Below, one piece after another: positions 34,360 to 46,644 of a DNA stretch of 64,000 bases. Below the pieces are notes generated by a model. That model did no database searches and was not told the DNA's origin. It saw nothing but the letters and a program-made list of their open reading frames with translations. The stretch covers positions 7,710,682 to 7,774,681 of the forward strand of contig JAQFVV010012398.1 of the NCBI GenBank assembly GCA_028023455.1, given 5' to 3'. A program made the translations under genes and the position numbers. Every line of letters begins with the position of its first letter. Within the stretch, counting starts at the first letter, position 1. The stretch comes from Epiperipatus broadwayi (Eukaryota; Onychophora; Udeonychophora; Euonychophora; Peripatidae).

Positions 34360-34845
34360 TAAATAAATATTATTAAATCTTAATTTTAAAAGAATACCTT
34401 TTCCATTTGCAATTGTTACTAATAATGATTATAGTATCCTTAAAGCTATTTCACATGAAAGGGAGAAAGATGATTACTGCTATATCTTTAAAAATGTCAA
34501 AATAATGTAATCATGATGAACTATATTTTATTGATGCAATTCTACATAAATAATATGTTACGTTAGTTTCATTAACAATTTTGACATATTTACACAAATA
34601 TATATATATATTTATGCATGCATAACTTTAAATCAAAATTAATTCACAGCCAGTAATTGAATCATAAATAAATGAAAGATATTCTATTATTGTTATATCT
34701 GATATTTATACTGACAGTATGGTATTAAATAATACATCTTTATGGCCATGTTTTAGAGCTATTCATTTTCATCTTTTAGAATAAATTCACACTCTTGCAG
34801 ATGTTTTCAGCATTCATTTGATGGTAAAAACTGGAACTAACTATA
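34360..34845. other. AT-rich DNA, no feature recognised
   Basis: No gene or repeat boundary was found. Confidence 0.4.
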
Positions 34846-34849
34846 ATAT

Positions 34850-35145
34850 TGATTTTAATATATAAGGGATTCAAACTCAGACTTTTACATGACTCTCAGC
34901 TCCCCATGCCATCTCATATTGCTGATCCACCTGATCATACACAAGTTGAAAAGATAAATAATCACCAATATATGTATTTCATGCTAAACCAGCAATCATC
35001 AATTGGTCCAGATTACTATCTCCTCACATATATACAATCAGTGTTCAGCTTTATATTAAGATAGCCAATCTTTATACTTTAATGGACAGGCTTCAAACTA
35101 CTCCAACCCACAACTTTTCAGCCATTCATTTCATTAAAAATCTGC
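34850..35145 (-). mobile_element. R2 hammerhead repeat, single minus-sense copy
   Basis: An R2 unit runs through GGGATTCAAACTCAGAC, CCACCTGATCATACAC, CCAATATATGTATTTCATGC, ATTGGTCCAGAT and ACTTTAATGGACAGGCTTCA. The ribozyme lies at about 34967-35010. It has no partner copy in inverted orientation, unlike several others. Confidence 0.65.
34967..35010 (-). ncRNA. Hammerhead ribozyme relic (R2)
   Basis: On the minus strand: CCAA, TTGATGA (expected CTGATGA, one change at C3), a TTGCTG-GTT-TAGCAT stem II, intact GAAA, ATACATAT stem III, A at the cleavage position and TTGG. A single core substitution separates it from the family consensus. Confidence 0.6.
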
Positions 35146-35476
35146 TGGTGGAACATTTAAAGCCTACATTAATATTGATTTATTAATTCAATAAAAATAA
35201 CTGAAGTTATTGATATTATACAGGGAATCTATTACAAATGAGTCCAAAATGCCAGTAGCTTCTCAGGCCTAAAGAACATTTGTGAAAACTTTTGCAAGCA
35301 TTATGCTTTTGTTTAGATTTTGAAAATATATATTTTTGCAATGTGACATTATTCATATTTTATTCAACAATATTTGCCTTTAAAAGAAGACATAACAAGA
35401 AAAATTATTAACATCAATCAGGAAATTATTTGTGTTTAGTTGAAATAGAAAAGTTTAAATAATCAATGAAGCATTA

Positions 35477-35773
35477 TTTTTGTCATTTTACACTAACTAT
35501 ATATGGAATTTAAAATTTTAAAACATAACTTCATTACTTTATATGCTATAAAAAATATTTTGGATTTTAGAAACACTGTAAAAATAAAAATATTTTGTTA
35601 AAATAATTTTTTGTCAGCAATAACATTTTGTCATTTTACACTAACTATATGTGGAATTTAAAATTTTAAAACATAACTTCATTACTTTATATGCTATAAA
35701 AAATATTTTGGATTTTAGAAACACTGTAAAAATAAAAATATTTTGTTAAAAATAATTTTTTGTCAGCAATAAC
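35477..35773. repeat. Near-perfect tandem duplication of about 148 bp
   Basis: TTTTGTCATTTTACACTAAC and everything to TTTGTCAGCAATAACA occurs twice in direct succession with only one or two differences. No coding potential. The low divergence indicates a recent duplication or an assembly artefact. Confidence 0.85.
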
Positions 35774-35779
35774 AAAATG

Positions 35780-38700
35780 ATAAAATACTATTCTTCTGCT
35801 TATATATTTCAACCCCCCTACCCTCCATATTTGAAAGATTGAATTCTAATGATGGTTTTAATTTGTAAATGTATATTTCTAACAAATAAAGTAAAAATTA
35901 TAGGAATATATTGCAGAATAAACATTTAATCTTTAAAATAAAAAGATGACATTTAACTCAAATGTACAGTACAAGTTTAACGTATAAAAATTTTATTAAC
36001 AACCAGAAATTTAGTTTTAAAAAAAAACACTAATAAGGGATTTTTAGTTTAGGCCAATTTTTCCATCCCCAAAACTACTCATCCTGGCTAATATGCATGT
36101 TGCAACATCAATACAGAATCTCATTATAGGTCTATCTTATAAAACATTATGCATATTTAAGAAATTCAACTCGGATATTATTTATTAGAGAATGATTAAT
36201 TTCTGGCTGATCAGGAGTTTACCTTTCATATATAAGACATAGAAAACTAATGCCCATTCTATGAGTGGGCCCAAAAACACATTAGTTAATAAAATAGGCC
36301 ATTATGGTTTACTTTTAAATTCAGAAACTTCTAAAACTTTTGTCTTAGGTGTTTTAGTTCTAGAAGTTTGAAAGTTCAAATTATTCAAGAATCTAAAGGT
36401 CCAGGTTTGATTCCCAAACTAAGAGGAGAGATAATAATACCTCATAAAACATTGCGCATATACAAACCAGTATGCTTAAATTATTTTGTTTGTCCATTAC
36501 ATCATTCCACTTCTCTCCAAAAATATGAATTAAAAAAGACAAAATCATTTATGTAGCTTATTGATACATTATACTTTCACAAATAAGTTGTTTGATATAC
36601 TAGTTTATATCATGATGTTTTGGTAGTTTTGGGTTATGATATTAAAATATATGGGTCAGCTGTCTGCACTGTCTTTCTGCCAATCACTTTATGCTGGTTT
36701 GGCCTAACTATATCTTTCTGATACTTCAGATTAAATCAGCTTAGTTTGAATAAAGCACACTTGATTTTCATTTTGATGATGTATCCTGCCTTTATAATAT
36801 TTCACTATCAGAAGTTGTTTGCCCTATGCTAAAGGCTACTTCATTGTACATCATTTTTCATCTTTATACATATGATGTAATAATATCCTGTGTCAATTTT
36901 AAATTATAAAGAAGTTTTGATCTTTCTTCAACAGGTATTTCAGTCTTTAACATAAAATGGCTTTATTCTTAATGAATAACTTTCTTCGGGTCACATCTCT
37001 TATTGCACAATTATCAGCAGTAAATGTTAGATCTGCAGAATCTTGGCCTATCCGATATTCCACCTACTGGCTTAGTTTTTTAAATGTTTTTTTTTTCTTT
37101 TGCAATATCTATTCCATTTTTCTATTCCTTTTTAAATGAAATGATAATGACCATATATGCTGGATACCATTTGTATCACAGAAATTATTAAACTGTAATA
37201 TTTTAAACATCATTAATCTGTTGCACATGTGCTTTGGATTTTAACTATAAAATGAATGAATACAAACACTTCAAACACATGATAAAGTCTTTGAAAAAGA
37301 TAGAATGGCCTTAATGAATTTGATCTCATTGTTAAATTTCAGAAGCTCGTGTGCCACAAACAGTCTTTATAAGAATCCAATAGTGGAAAGAGTGTAAAGA
37401 CAAGGTAAGTAAGTGCTCCAATCACTTTTAATCATTGATCATAATAAAAAAAATATTTCCTTTCCAAGTATCTTCATGACCTCCTCCATGAAGTCTTTAT
37501 TGGCATATGTTGTTTTGTATGGCATTAGTAACAATGGTAGATCTAAGTTTTTTTATGTCTATTTCAAATAGCATTTTCATTTTTAAAACATATCAAAGTA
37601 TCCACAATGCAGTACATTGAAAACTTGATGACAACACTACCCCACACCATGCTTCTGTAACTTATGAATAGGTTTTAAATCTTCTAGATTATTTTATAAA
37701 CATAACTTTCCATATAGCATGTGTCTGTGTTTTTAATAATTAGGATTTCTTGTCTATATTACAAGACTGATCATATAGATAACTTGTTTCCTACCACTGC
37801 TGCAAATTTGTTACTATTTGATATGGTTAATGCATCTACATGTGAAATAAGTTATAAACAATCAAAAAATTGAACTATCTTTCCACATGAAGATATATGT
37901 GTTGGGGTAAAACTTTTTCTGGGGAAAATATTTATAAGAATGGCATGTGATCTTTTTCAACATGAATATCATATATAAGGATGGAGCTTTTTGATATCAT
38001 GATTAATAGTAAGATTTCTCTGCAAATTTTCATTTTTGTTGCTGCACCATTGCAAGCAAGACTGTTTATCCTGTCTCATAATAGACTCTTTTCTTTAAGT
38101 TTAGAAATCTTGAATTTGTTAAATGCTTGCATTTGATTGGAATACAAAATTTAATTGATCTTGTAGACTAACAGTTTGTACAGTGGTTCAACTTTTTCCA
38201 AACTTTTCAATGAATGATTATAGCTTTTGTGCCACCATGGTAGCTTTTATCTTGTTATTTGTTTAGCAAGTTCTTTTTTTATTTACTTTAAAAACAATAT
38301 ACTTTAATTCATAAAAGTTCTCCTTCTATATTTATTTTAAACCCAAGTATCCTAATTCATCTTAATTGCTATTTCACTGAATTTATAATGGATGATTGTA
38401 GCTGTTTAGAATTTTTTTTTTCTATAAGTTCATTGAAATAAGAAAGAGCCCCAAATTGACTGTTACAATCTGATCTACTATTATCTGAAAGATGCCCAGG
38501 TTCACTGACTGTCTATTTTTTGGTATATGACTTATTTTATACAGCTCTCCCTGTGCCAAAACTTGTCATTTTCCTTATCTATAGATAACTATAAATAGAT
38601 ATACTTTAAGTAATACCATGACCCCAGCCATCATAAATAATCAATTTAATGGATGAAAAAAAAAGGAATAGAATAGCTTTATTTATAGAGATGATAGTCC

Positions 38701-40050
38701 TCACAAAAAATATCCCTCTTGATTTTTATAACGATAACAAATATATATATATGTATATTCATATAGTAAAATTGATCAATTCTCCTCTTAGACATTAGTT
38801 TCTTTTCATCTTTTCAATACTAGACTGATAAAACAAATTGTAGGATCTATTTTCAACAAATGATTTAATTTTACTTATTTACATACAATGAAATGTAATT
38901 TAAACGGAAAGGATTTACACCCTAACATATGTAAAATTTATATTCCTCAAATTTTAATAGCTGTACAATATAGTAATATGTTTTCAAAGCCATCCCTAGT
39001 ATAACTGATCTTTATCCTTAAAAATTATTAATATATATATTAGTCTCTAGTGAACTCATTATCCATGACATCTGTAATCCACAGTTTGAAAGAAATATTA
39101 AATAAAAATTGAAATATGTAAATTTAAAATACTGAGTGCAGTCTACTATTGTATATAAACACCATAATAAATCAAATTTCAGTCTACCATTTCCTCATTT
39201 TGTATTTTAAGCATACAATCAATCATGTAGGTGTTTCCTCTTCTTTTTTAATTTATTACTGTGCTGTCTTTTTCATAATTACATTATTCTATTAAGTATT
39301 TTTAATCATGTGTTAATGCTTACTTTTTAAATCTTAAATTTTATCGTGTGTGCATATATATTAAGCATGTAAGTTATATAGGGTTTGCTGCTATTTAAGA
39401 TTTTAGTTATTCCTTAGAAGATCTGAAACCAAATTCAATGGATAAACAAAGATACTATAATACTTCATAGTAATTTATAATTAAATTTCGGAGCATTTTA
39501 TTTGTTTATTTTTTCTAAATTAGATGTACTTCTATATCATTTTCCCATAAAATTAATGTTTTTGATAGTATTATTTTACATATCATTTTCAATTTTGCCG
39601 ATGCAAAGATTATTTTTCATAATTTTATATATTGATTTATTTTATTATTTTTCATTGCTTTTCCTATATTACTTAAGTAGACTATAGAGCTTAGATAAGT
39701 ACCTATCATATTTTAATCATATTTTATATCTGACCATTTCAGATTAATCTACACTTTTACTTTCTAGCTAATATTAGCTAAATCCCAAATTCCTAAAATT
39801 TAGCCAATATTAATTAAATGGCTAAGGGCTGTTTGTGGATTGGCTATCTGAAAAAAAATCCTAGACCTTGATAAGTCTTGAAAAATATTTTCACAATTTA
39901 TCTCGCTAAACTGAAATTTTGATATAGAAAGCAGCTGCACTAACTGCCGTATCGAGGCCGATTAATTTTGTGTTTTAAAATTCTATCATAAACAATTTCA
40001 TTTTATTAAATTAGCATATATTTTTCATAAATGATAGTAATTTCAATAGT
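35780..40050. other. AT-rich DNA with unassigned coding-like debris
   Basis: At 36345-36420 GGTTTGATTCCC resembles a pol III box B within a weak tRNA-like context. Between about 37400 and 38640 the minus strand has scattered open stretches that look like heavily decayed transposon coding sequence (one reading KATMVAQKL near 38240), but no family can be named. No host gene was recognised. Confidence 0.3.
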
Positions 40051-40059
40051 GGTTTGAAG

Positions 40060-40330
40060 CCTGTCCATTATAGTATGAAGACTGGCTGAGCATTGATTGT
40101 ATATATGTGTGGAGATGATAATCTGGACCAATTGACAAGTGCTGGTTTAGCAAGAAATACGGATATTGGTGATTATTTATCTTTTAGCCATGTGTGTGAT
40201 CAAGTGTATCAGCAGTATGAGATAGCATAGATTGTTGAGGGTCGTATGAAAGTCTGAGTTCAAATCCCCTATATATTACATATTGGAGTGCACATATGAA
40301 AAAGCCTGTATTGTAAATAAAATTCATATA
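40060..40330 (+). mobile_element. R2 hammerhead repeat, plus-sense partial copy
   Basis: Starts within the GAAGCCTGTCCATTATAGTATGAAG part and runs past the ribozyme (about 40125-40170) to CAAATCCCCTATATATTACA and AAAGCCTGTATT. The ribozyme core has decayed to TTGACAA while GAAATAC and TTGG remain. Confidence 0.65.
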
Positions 40331-40339
40331 TTTAAAATT

Positions 40340-41745
40340 TTTAGCAATTTTATTTTGTAATAAACTATTACTTTAAAAGATACAAATTAACAAGAAAAAT
40401 TAAAATTAAAAATAAAATTAGCATTGAATTTGATTTAAATTGCTTCCTACTTATCAAGAATTATGAAGAATAATACATTTTACTTTTGGTGCATACTTTT
40501 AATTTAATAGTAAAATTTAGTTCTAAAGTAATATTTATTTGATCAAACTATTTATAGAGTTATATTTTAAATATTAAGAGATCTTTAAAATAGGTTATAA
40601 TATCTGATAATAAAAAATGAAGGTAGTTAAGTCATTGTAGTAATGCCAATCAAACCAAATCTCGGTACCCACGGTTGATTATTTTCTTATTACTTAATTT
40701 TAGATAGAATTTTTATATTTACTAGATATGAAATTTTAGAAGTTAAATTGTTCAATAAGTATGATAACAAATTTCGATTAATTCAGTTGTCAACATCATA
40801 TTTGTTTGCATTTATGTTTTAAATTTAAAATATTTGCCACAATAACGTAATAAGATATATATTATTAGTTGAAATTACTGAAAGCAAAATTTATTTAACA
40901 ACAACAACAAAAAAAATAGGTCAACGTTGAGATGAAACAGCAAATTTTATGTGCTTCAGGCGCGTCACTCCCTCATTGGTACTATAGCATGTAATATATA
41001 TATATATAAATTGTTTCTAAAATTAGGCCAAGTGTTACAAAAACAAACAGTTAAAACAAAATTTTAAGTTTTAAAAATGTAAAAAATACATATATAACTA
41101 GAAGCACAAACTCACAATAGAAATGTGTTACTTAAAAAAAACAGTTATTCTAATAAAAACACCCACTCTCCACCCCCTGTTGACAAAATGTTTATTAAGT
41201 AACACTGTTCTCACAATACGAGCACTTCTTTTAAATTGAGATGTTCTATCGAACCGTAGTTGATAATAATATTTAACACATTAAATTTAAATACATATAT
41301 TACATTATATGTATATGATTTTATTGTAATTGCGCAACTATTATAAGTTTAAGAAATAAATCTTTATTTAAGGCTATCATTGGTAAAATACTTTTGATTT
41401 CACACTAATGCTTCTGGATCTTTTGAATATAATGCATTTTTCATCTAGTTGAAAAATACCAATCTGAAATTAAAAACAAAACAAAACATATTAATGTTTG
41501 GAACCTAAGTCAATTTGCTTCTGCGGTTATATAGATCTCACATCACCTTTAGTATCAATAATATTTGATATTTCTAGTTTTGTAGTAACTATAAACAAGC
41601 TTATTGTTCACCAGAATTAGAATAATATAAAAAAATTAAATCACATGACTCCAGTTTATACAATATTTTTCAGGATTAAATTATTTTTATCCCTACTATA
41701 ATTATGCTAAATATTGTAAACATGACTAATCAATAAGATGCCCTG
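40340..41745. other. AT-rich DNA, no gene recognised
   Basis: No feature could be supported. There are isolated GC-richer words near 40945 (AGGCGCGTCACTCCC). Confidence 0.35.
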
Positions 41746-41749
41746 CAAG

Positions 41750-42170
41750 ATTTAGTGCAATGTTAGAAGGGTAGATGCTTGATTTTAAAGTCCATAAATT
41801 TCATTTTCAGCTCTAATCACATCTGGTACTCAAATGTCTTATAAACTCCCAAGCAATACACCATCTGATTAGTTATTTATCAGTGACTGCTAAATAGTAG
41901 TGATTAAAACTTTATCCATTGCTGTTCTAGTCATATTGCCAGATTAATTTTTAGGTGATGGCATTTATCAGTTTCTAGTCAAAAAACTTTTCACTGATGA
42001 AGGCCATCAGCCAAAAACTAGTCTAGGAATATGAATAGTCTAGCACTGGATAGGATTTTATAACTACTATCATCTGGGTTTTAAAGCATAAATAAAGTTG
42101 CAGAAATGGAGAGAACAAGATAGCTTGTTTTTGAAAAAATTATGGGAGCTTTGGTCATGTGACATTTCCT
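41750..42170 (+). mobile_element. R3 hammerhead repeat, single plus-sense copy
   Basis: It resembles the right arm of the 1.2-kb R3 pair around the ribozyme (CACTGATGAAGGCCATCAGC), the ATAGGATTTTATAACT part and GGTCATGTGACA (42153). The 5' limit is unclear. No ORF. Confidence 0.55.
41986..42024 (+). ncRNA. Hammerhead ribozyme relic (R3, 42 kb)
   Basis: CTGATGA (41994-42000) is intact, stem II is GGC-CATCA-GCC, and the cleavage triplet GTC is present after CTA. GAAAC has become AAAAC (G12 to A), and stem I (CTTTTCA against TAGGAA) has a mismatch. Probably inactive through the G12 change. Confidence 0.55.
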
Positions 42171-42174
42171 TTTT

Positions 42175-42990
42175 TTATTATTACTTTATATATTGCCTAT
42201 CATTTAATTATGTTTTTATGATGAGTTTAAATTGTATAACTTTTGAAAATTTTGAATACCTACAATTATTTCTGGTAGTAAGGCATTACTATTACATTCT
42301 ATTTTATTATTGGGTTTATTAATTTAAAAAAATATTGAAAAGAAAAACATCATTGTTCATAAAAATAACATCCAGGTCATTTTTATGAAGATTTATAATT
42401 CTTGATGGGATTCAATAAAAAGTGATATATTTGGATATATAAAGATATGTCTCATTTTTTAAATAAATTTTTTTCAATTTTTTTTAACTTGACAATTTAA
42501 ATATAAAATTAACCATGGTCCCACACAAAAGAGTGTTTAACCGCTCTCTTACCAGTATTGAAAGCTACTTCATAATGCAATTGCTTTTTTATTATAATAG
42601 TTAGTACTATATTCATCTAATCAATGCAGATTAACTTAAAAAGTTTTACTTCTAAGAAAAAAAAATATCCATTTACTAACCACTTTGGTTTGACTAATTG
42701 TAAAAAAAAACCTATTGTCCATTAGATATCCTGAACAGGTTCAAACACTAGATTATGAACATGATTGTAAATGTACTATTATACATAAGGTCACTATATC
42801 TAAATTTTATTTTTTATGCCATTTTTTAAATAAAGACTAATTAATCAAATTACTCTTTAATTTTTTGGAACCATTTCATTTTTTTCCATAATATTTTCCA
42901 CTTCCATAGTAGTAGAAGTTTTCTTATGCTTCAAAATTTTTTTTCTCTAAAATATAGGTTTATAAAAGTTACAATTGCTGAAAACAACAT
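42175..42990. other. AT-rich DNA, no gene recognised
   Basis: T-rich, low-complexity sequence with chance ORFs only. Confidence 0.35.
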
Positions 42991-43430
42991 TAAGATTGTG
43001 TCTCATTTGTCCAAGGATATTAATTCATTATTAATTATTATGGAGAAATGGTTTTTGGTTCATCATTAAATAAATGATGCTCTTTTTAATTTTTTTTGAA
43101 TATAATTAAAGTCTAGTACATTCTTTATTGCATCCTTTATAATTTTAAAAACATGCTTTTTTTAAAATCCAATTTATGATGATAAATTCACTTCTTTGTA
43201 GTTTTCACATTGTTTTGATTTCTAAATTTCTATGTAGTAAAAGTCATTTGATTTTGCTTTTAGTACAACTTTTCCATCTTTAATAATGGTAGCAATGGTT
43301 TTTTTCAAAAATAATTGCATATTCTTTATTTATTATCTTGCTTACAAATATTAAGTTTGCAGTTAAATTAAAACTTGTGATATGTTTGCTAATGTAATAG
43401 TTTTCATACAGAAGTTTATAAGAAGTTTAA
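42990..43430 (-). pseudogene. Ty1/copia-like retrotransposon fragment
   Basis: On the minus strand FNLTANLIFVSKIINKEYA and IIFEK, then after a frameshift TIATIIKDGKVVLKAKSND and FYYIEI, match in order the region between protease and integrase of copia polyproteins (NLLSVSKL..GY.V.F, then ...G.VVL...NLYYL). A weaker LGQMRHNLNVV near 43000 may be the remnant of the H-x-RLGH zinc-binding segment. Stops and frameshifts are frequent. No LTRs were identified. Confidence 0.58.
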
Positions 43431-43798
43431 GTATCAAAGAAGATAATAAATCTTAAGCTCCAAAATCTACCACTAAATATAGTCTTTTTATATTTTAATG
43501 AATTTTTAAGATTGACAAAAGATCATATTTAGATTTATTATATGATTTTGTGACCACTAATTTACTCTACTTGCTTTATTCTAGAGTTATCTTTTGCAAT
43601 CTTGAGTAAATACTGTCATCTAGTGACCATTAAATGTTTAAACTTCAAAATAAATGACTAGAAAGTAGAAAAAACTAGAGAATTATTGCTTATAAAACAA
43701 GGAGTGATATTCTAAATTCGCATTTAAATTCAAAAAATAATAATTTTAAAAAAATATCAAGATGTTATATTGAATCATGTTATCAGCATCATTATGAC

Positions 43799-43963
43799 TA
43801 GTTGTATTTATATATTGGACTATTTCCATCATCCAATATGAGTATTGAATGTTCTTGATGTGCTATTACTAATAGTTGATATTTACATAAAGTTACATTT
43901 TTTTAAAGACATTCAATACTCATATTATATGATGGAAATAGTCCAATATAAAAGTACAACTAA
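43799..43963. repeat. Foldback (inverted repeat) element
   Basis: About 54-bp arms, TAGTTGTATTTATATATTGG to GAGTATTGAATGT on the left (43799-43852) and its reverse complement on the right (43908-43963), enclose a 55-bp loop. It could form a long hairpin and may be a MITE. No confident target duplication was seen. Confidence 0.7.
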
Positions 43964-43999
43964 AACATCACCATCATAAACCTTCAGGAAAACATCATT

Positions 44000-44630
44000 A
44001 TGACTATTTGCAATAATTATCAATCCATTGCAAGATAGAGGTTTTTCCAAAATGAATCCAATTTCTCAGATATATAATTAATCTGCTTCATATCAATTTA
44101 GGGGAAAAAAAATGTATCTATCCATTTTTCATATGGTAAACTACATTATCTGGTTTTTATTTAGACAAAAAACAGAAAACACAGTAGTAGAATAATAAAT
44201 TTGCCTAAAGGTTTCTGGATTCAAGCATAATCTGTTATTTCTGAATTTGAAAGTCACATGATCTCTTATGTATTTATTTTTTTCTTTTGTAAAAAGTATG
44301 GCAATGGGTTATTTTTATTTTATTTTTGTTCACATTCTATTATGTTATGTAACATTTATGAGTTTAAATTGAAAGTATATTAAATAAAAGTTCATTTCAA
44401 CAAAAATTTTATTAACAATAAATAGTGATTACATACTAATAAAGGATAGATAAATGAATAAATTGTACAATAATATGATTGTATAATGTTCTATTTGTTA
44501 TCTGGCTAGATTTTGTTATGAGAGTACAGTTGTTATACTCTTATGTGGTTAGGTATAGTGATGAGATTCTAATAACTTGATTAATGGAATAAGCATTTTT
44601 TATATAAACATAAATATTTTCTTTTAGAAT
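44000..44630. other. AT-rich DNA, no feature recognised
   Basis: No gene or repeat boundary was found. Confidence 0.4.
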
Positions 44631-44659
44631 TTCCTATTCTATAATACTGGGTAGGTGGG

Positions 44660-44975
44660 AGTTGATAATCAGGAAAAGGAAAGCGCAGTTAAAGACCAGG
44701 TGTCATCAAAGACTTTACTGGAGGCCAGGAGCTGGTCATGTTTCTTGATTTTTTTGAGTGTTTGATAAAATAATGGTATGATTTGTGGCGGGGGTAATTC
44801 CATGAGAGTTTTGCATCTTACTATCCATATGGAATATAGGACAAAGGTAGAAAGCCTTATTATTGAAAAAAACCCATTATGAATGGCATTTTCAAGTGAG
44901 AAAATCATATCAGGTCTTAGGTTGGAATTGATTATAATTATATCTTTCAGTGTTTTAAGTCTTGGGCACCGGTGT
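44660..44975 (-). pseudogene. LINE A relic, 3' fragment
   Basis: On the minus strand, HRCPRLKTLKDIIIINSNLR leads into MIFSLENAIHNGFFSIIRLS and TFVLYSIWIVRCKTL. This parallels the C-terminal segment of the 28.2-28.6 kb LINE (AIKSGMYGNIRLATFKNFTIWSV) and the 58.1-kb fragment. It is 5' truncated, directly abutted by an R2 repeat at 44975. Confidence 0.62.
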
Positions 44976-45455
44976 ATAATATGGTCTTATATGTGAGGGA
45001 TCAAAGTGACTTAAAGTCAACATGTGTCTGACAATAATATTGACCTCAATAAGGGATTTGATTGTTTCACCATTGGATTTTTAATGATATGGGTGGCTGA
45101 AGAGTCGGAGGGTGGAGATAGATGGTTGTCCTTTAAAATTTGAAGATTTGCTATTTTAATAAACTGAAATACTGATTATATGTATTTTTAATGATATGGG
45201 TGGCTGAAGAGTCAGAGGATGGAGATAGATGCTTGTCCTTTAAAATTTGAAGATTTGCTATTTTAATAAATTGAAATACTGATTATATGTATGTGTGGAA
45301 GATGCTAATCTGGACAAACTGATAATTACTGTTTAACATGAAATACATATATTGGAGATCATTTATTTTTTCACATATATGTGGTTATGTATGACAGTTG
45401 TATAATATTGAGTGTGTAGTAGCAGAGAACTTGAATGTCTGAGCAGATATATATA
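44975..45455 (+). mobile_element. R2 hammerhead repeat with internal 107-bp duplication
   Basis: A plus-sense R2 copy from GAGGGATCAAAGTGACTTAA through the ribozyme (about 45311-45356) to GAGAACTTGAATGTCTGAG. The segment starting TTTTTAATGATATGGGTGGC is tandemly duplicated (period 107 bp, about 45080-45293). The ribozyme core reads CTGATAA with GAAATAC and TTGG intact, so G8 is lost. Confidence 0.68.
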
Positions 45456-45459
45456 TATG

Positions 45460-46640
45460 ATAAAGGTCCTTTTCACTACAAATTCTTGAAACATATGCAT
45501 ATGAATAAATAACACCCAAGATCCTATTCCATACTGAATTAGCACTCTTAAATTATCCCAGATCATAATGTTTCAGATTTCATTATTCATATGTTCCACG
45601 AATGTGTAGTAAAATGGAAATTCTAAGTCTGTCTAAAACAGATATTAAACATGGAAAAAAAGAATAAAGATCTGAATTGAATTATTCCTTATATTTACAT
45701 TTAATTAAAAAACAAATATATTAATCTTTAAATAAGTTTAAAGGTGATATATAGATTAGAAATGGGTGTGGACAGTGTCAAAGTTGTGAGAGCAGAAAGT
45801 TTGATATTTGTAAATCATATTGTTATATATATATATATATATTAAAAATATTATTTATGCAGTTTTTTTAAGTTTAATTTTGAAGTTAATATAAATGAAT
45901 TTCAGTTTAAGAATTATTATTTAGATGTTTGACAATATGGCATAAATTGGTAATAACTTAATTTATTGTTACATTCAGATTTTTAACATATTAATAATGG
46001 TAAATAACCAATTAACAAATAAAAAGCAAAATGTTAGCTACAATTTTATGAATACTAATTGACGATGGCAGTGAACTGATATAATATTATACAAGCAAAA
46101 GATATTACATAATCTGTTATAAAAAATATTCACAATTTGATAAAATGTAATTTGCATTATAAATAATTATTAATTTATTTATTATACAGCTGTGAACCTT
46201 CCCTATATTGATTTATTAGAAGTATCTTAATATAAACAAAGTTTTTTAAAAAAAATATCAGTGTAATAGAGTATTAAAAAAATATTCCATTAATTAATAT
46301 TACAGTCTTGATTCATCTTAAAATTTATCAAGGAAGTAATTTTTCAAAAAAATAATTGAAGCAGATCCCTCAAATCTTTTTTTTTCCAGTTCGTATAATT
46401 ATCCTTTTTTTTTTTTTGTAACTGTAAATAAGTTTAATTTGTTAATCTTTTAATGTATTCGTTAATATCGTGTAATTTTTTTTAAAAAATTACGATTTTA
46501 GACTTTAATAATATTATTATTCGTTTCGTTTTGATTTAAATATTATAGAATTACTCAACATTGATCGACTTTTTTGTTTGTTTGTTTTAATGCAGAGATC
46601 TTTGCTATCAAATCTTTTAATATAAAAATCATATAGTTTT
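45460..46640. other. AT-rich DNA, no gene recognised
   Basis: A (TA)n tract at 45826-45842 and homopolymer runs. Nothing else is supported. Confidence 0.4.
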
Positions 46641-46644
46641 GACA

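Noticed and set aside
37400-38640. Possible copia or piggyBac-like coding relic on the minus strand
   Set aside because: Isolated words such as KATMVAQKL are too short and no ordered set of motifs was found.
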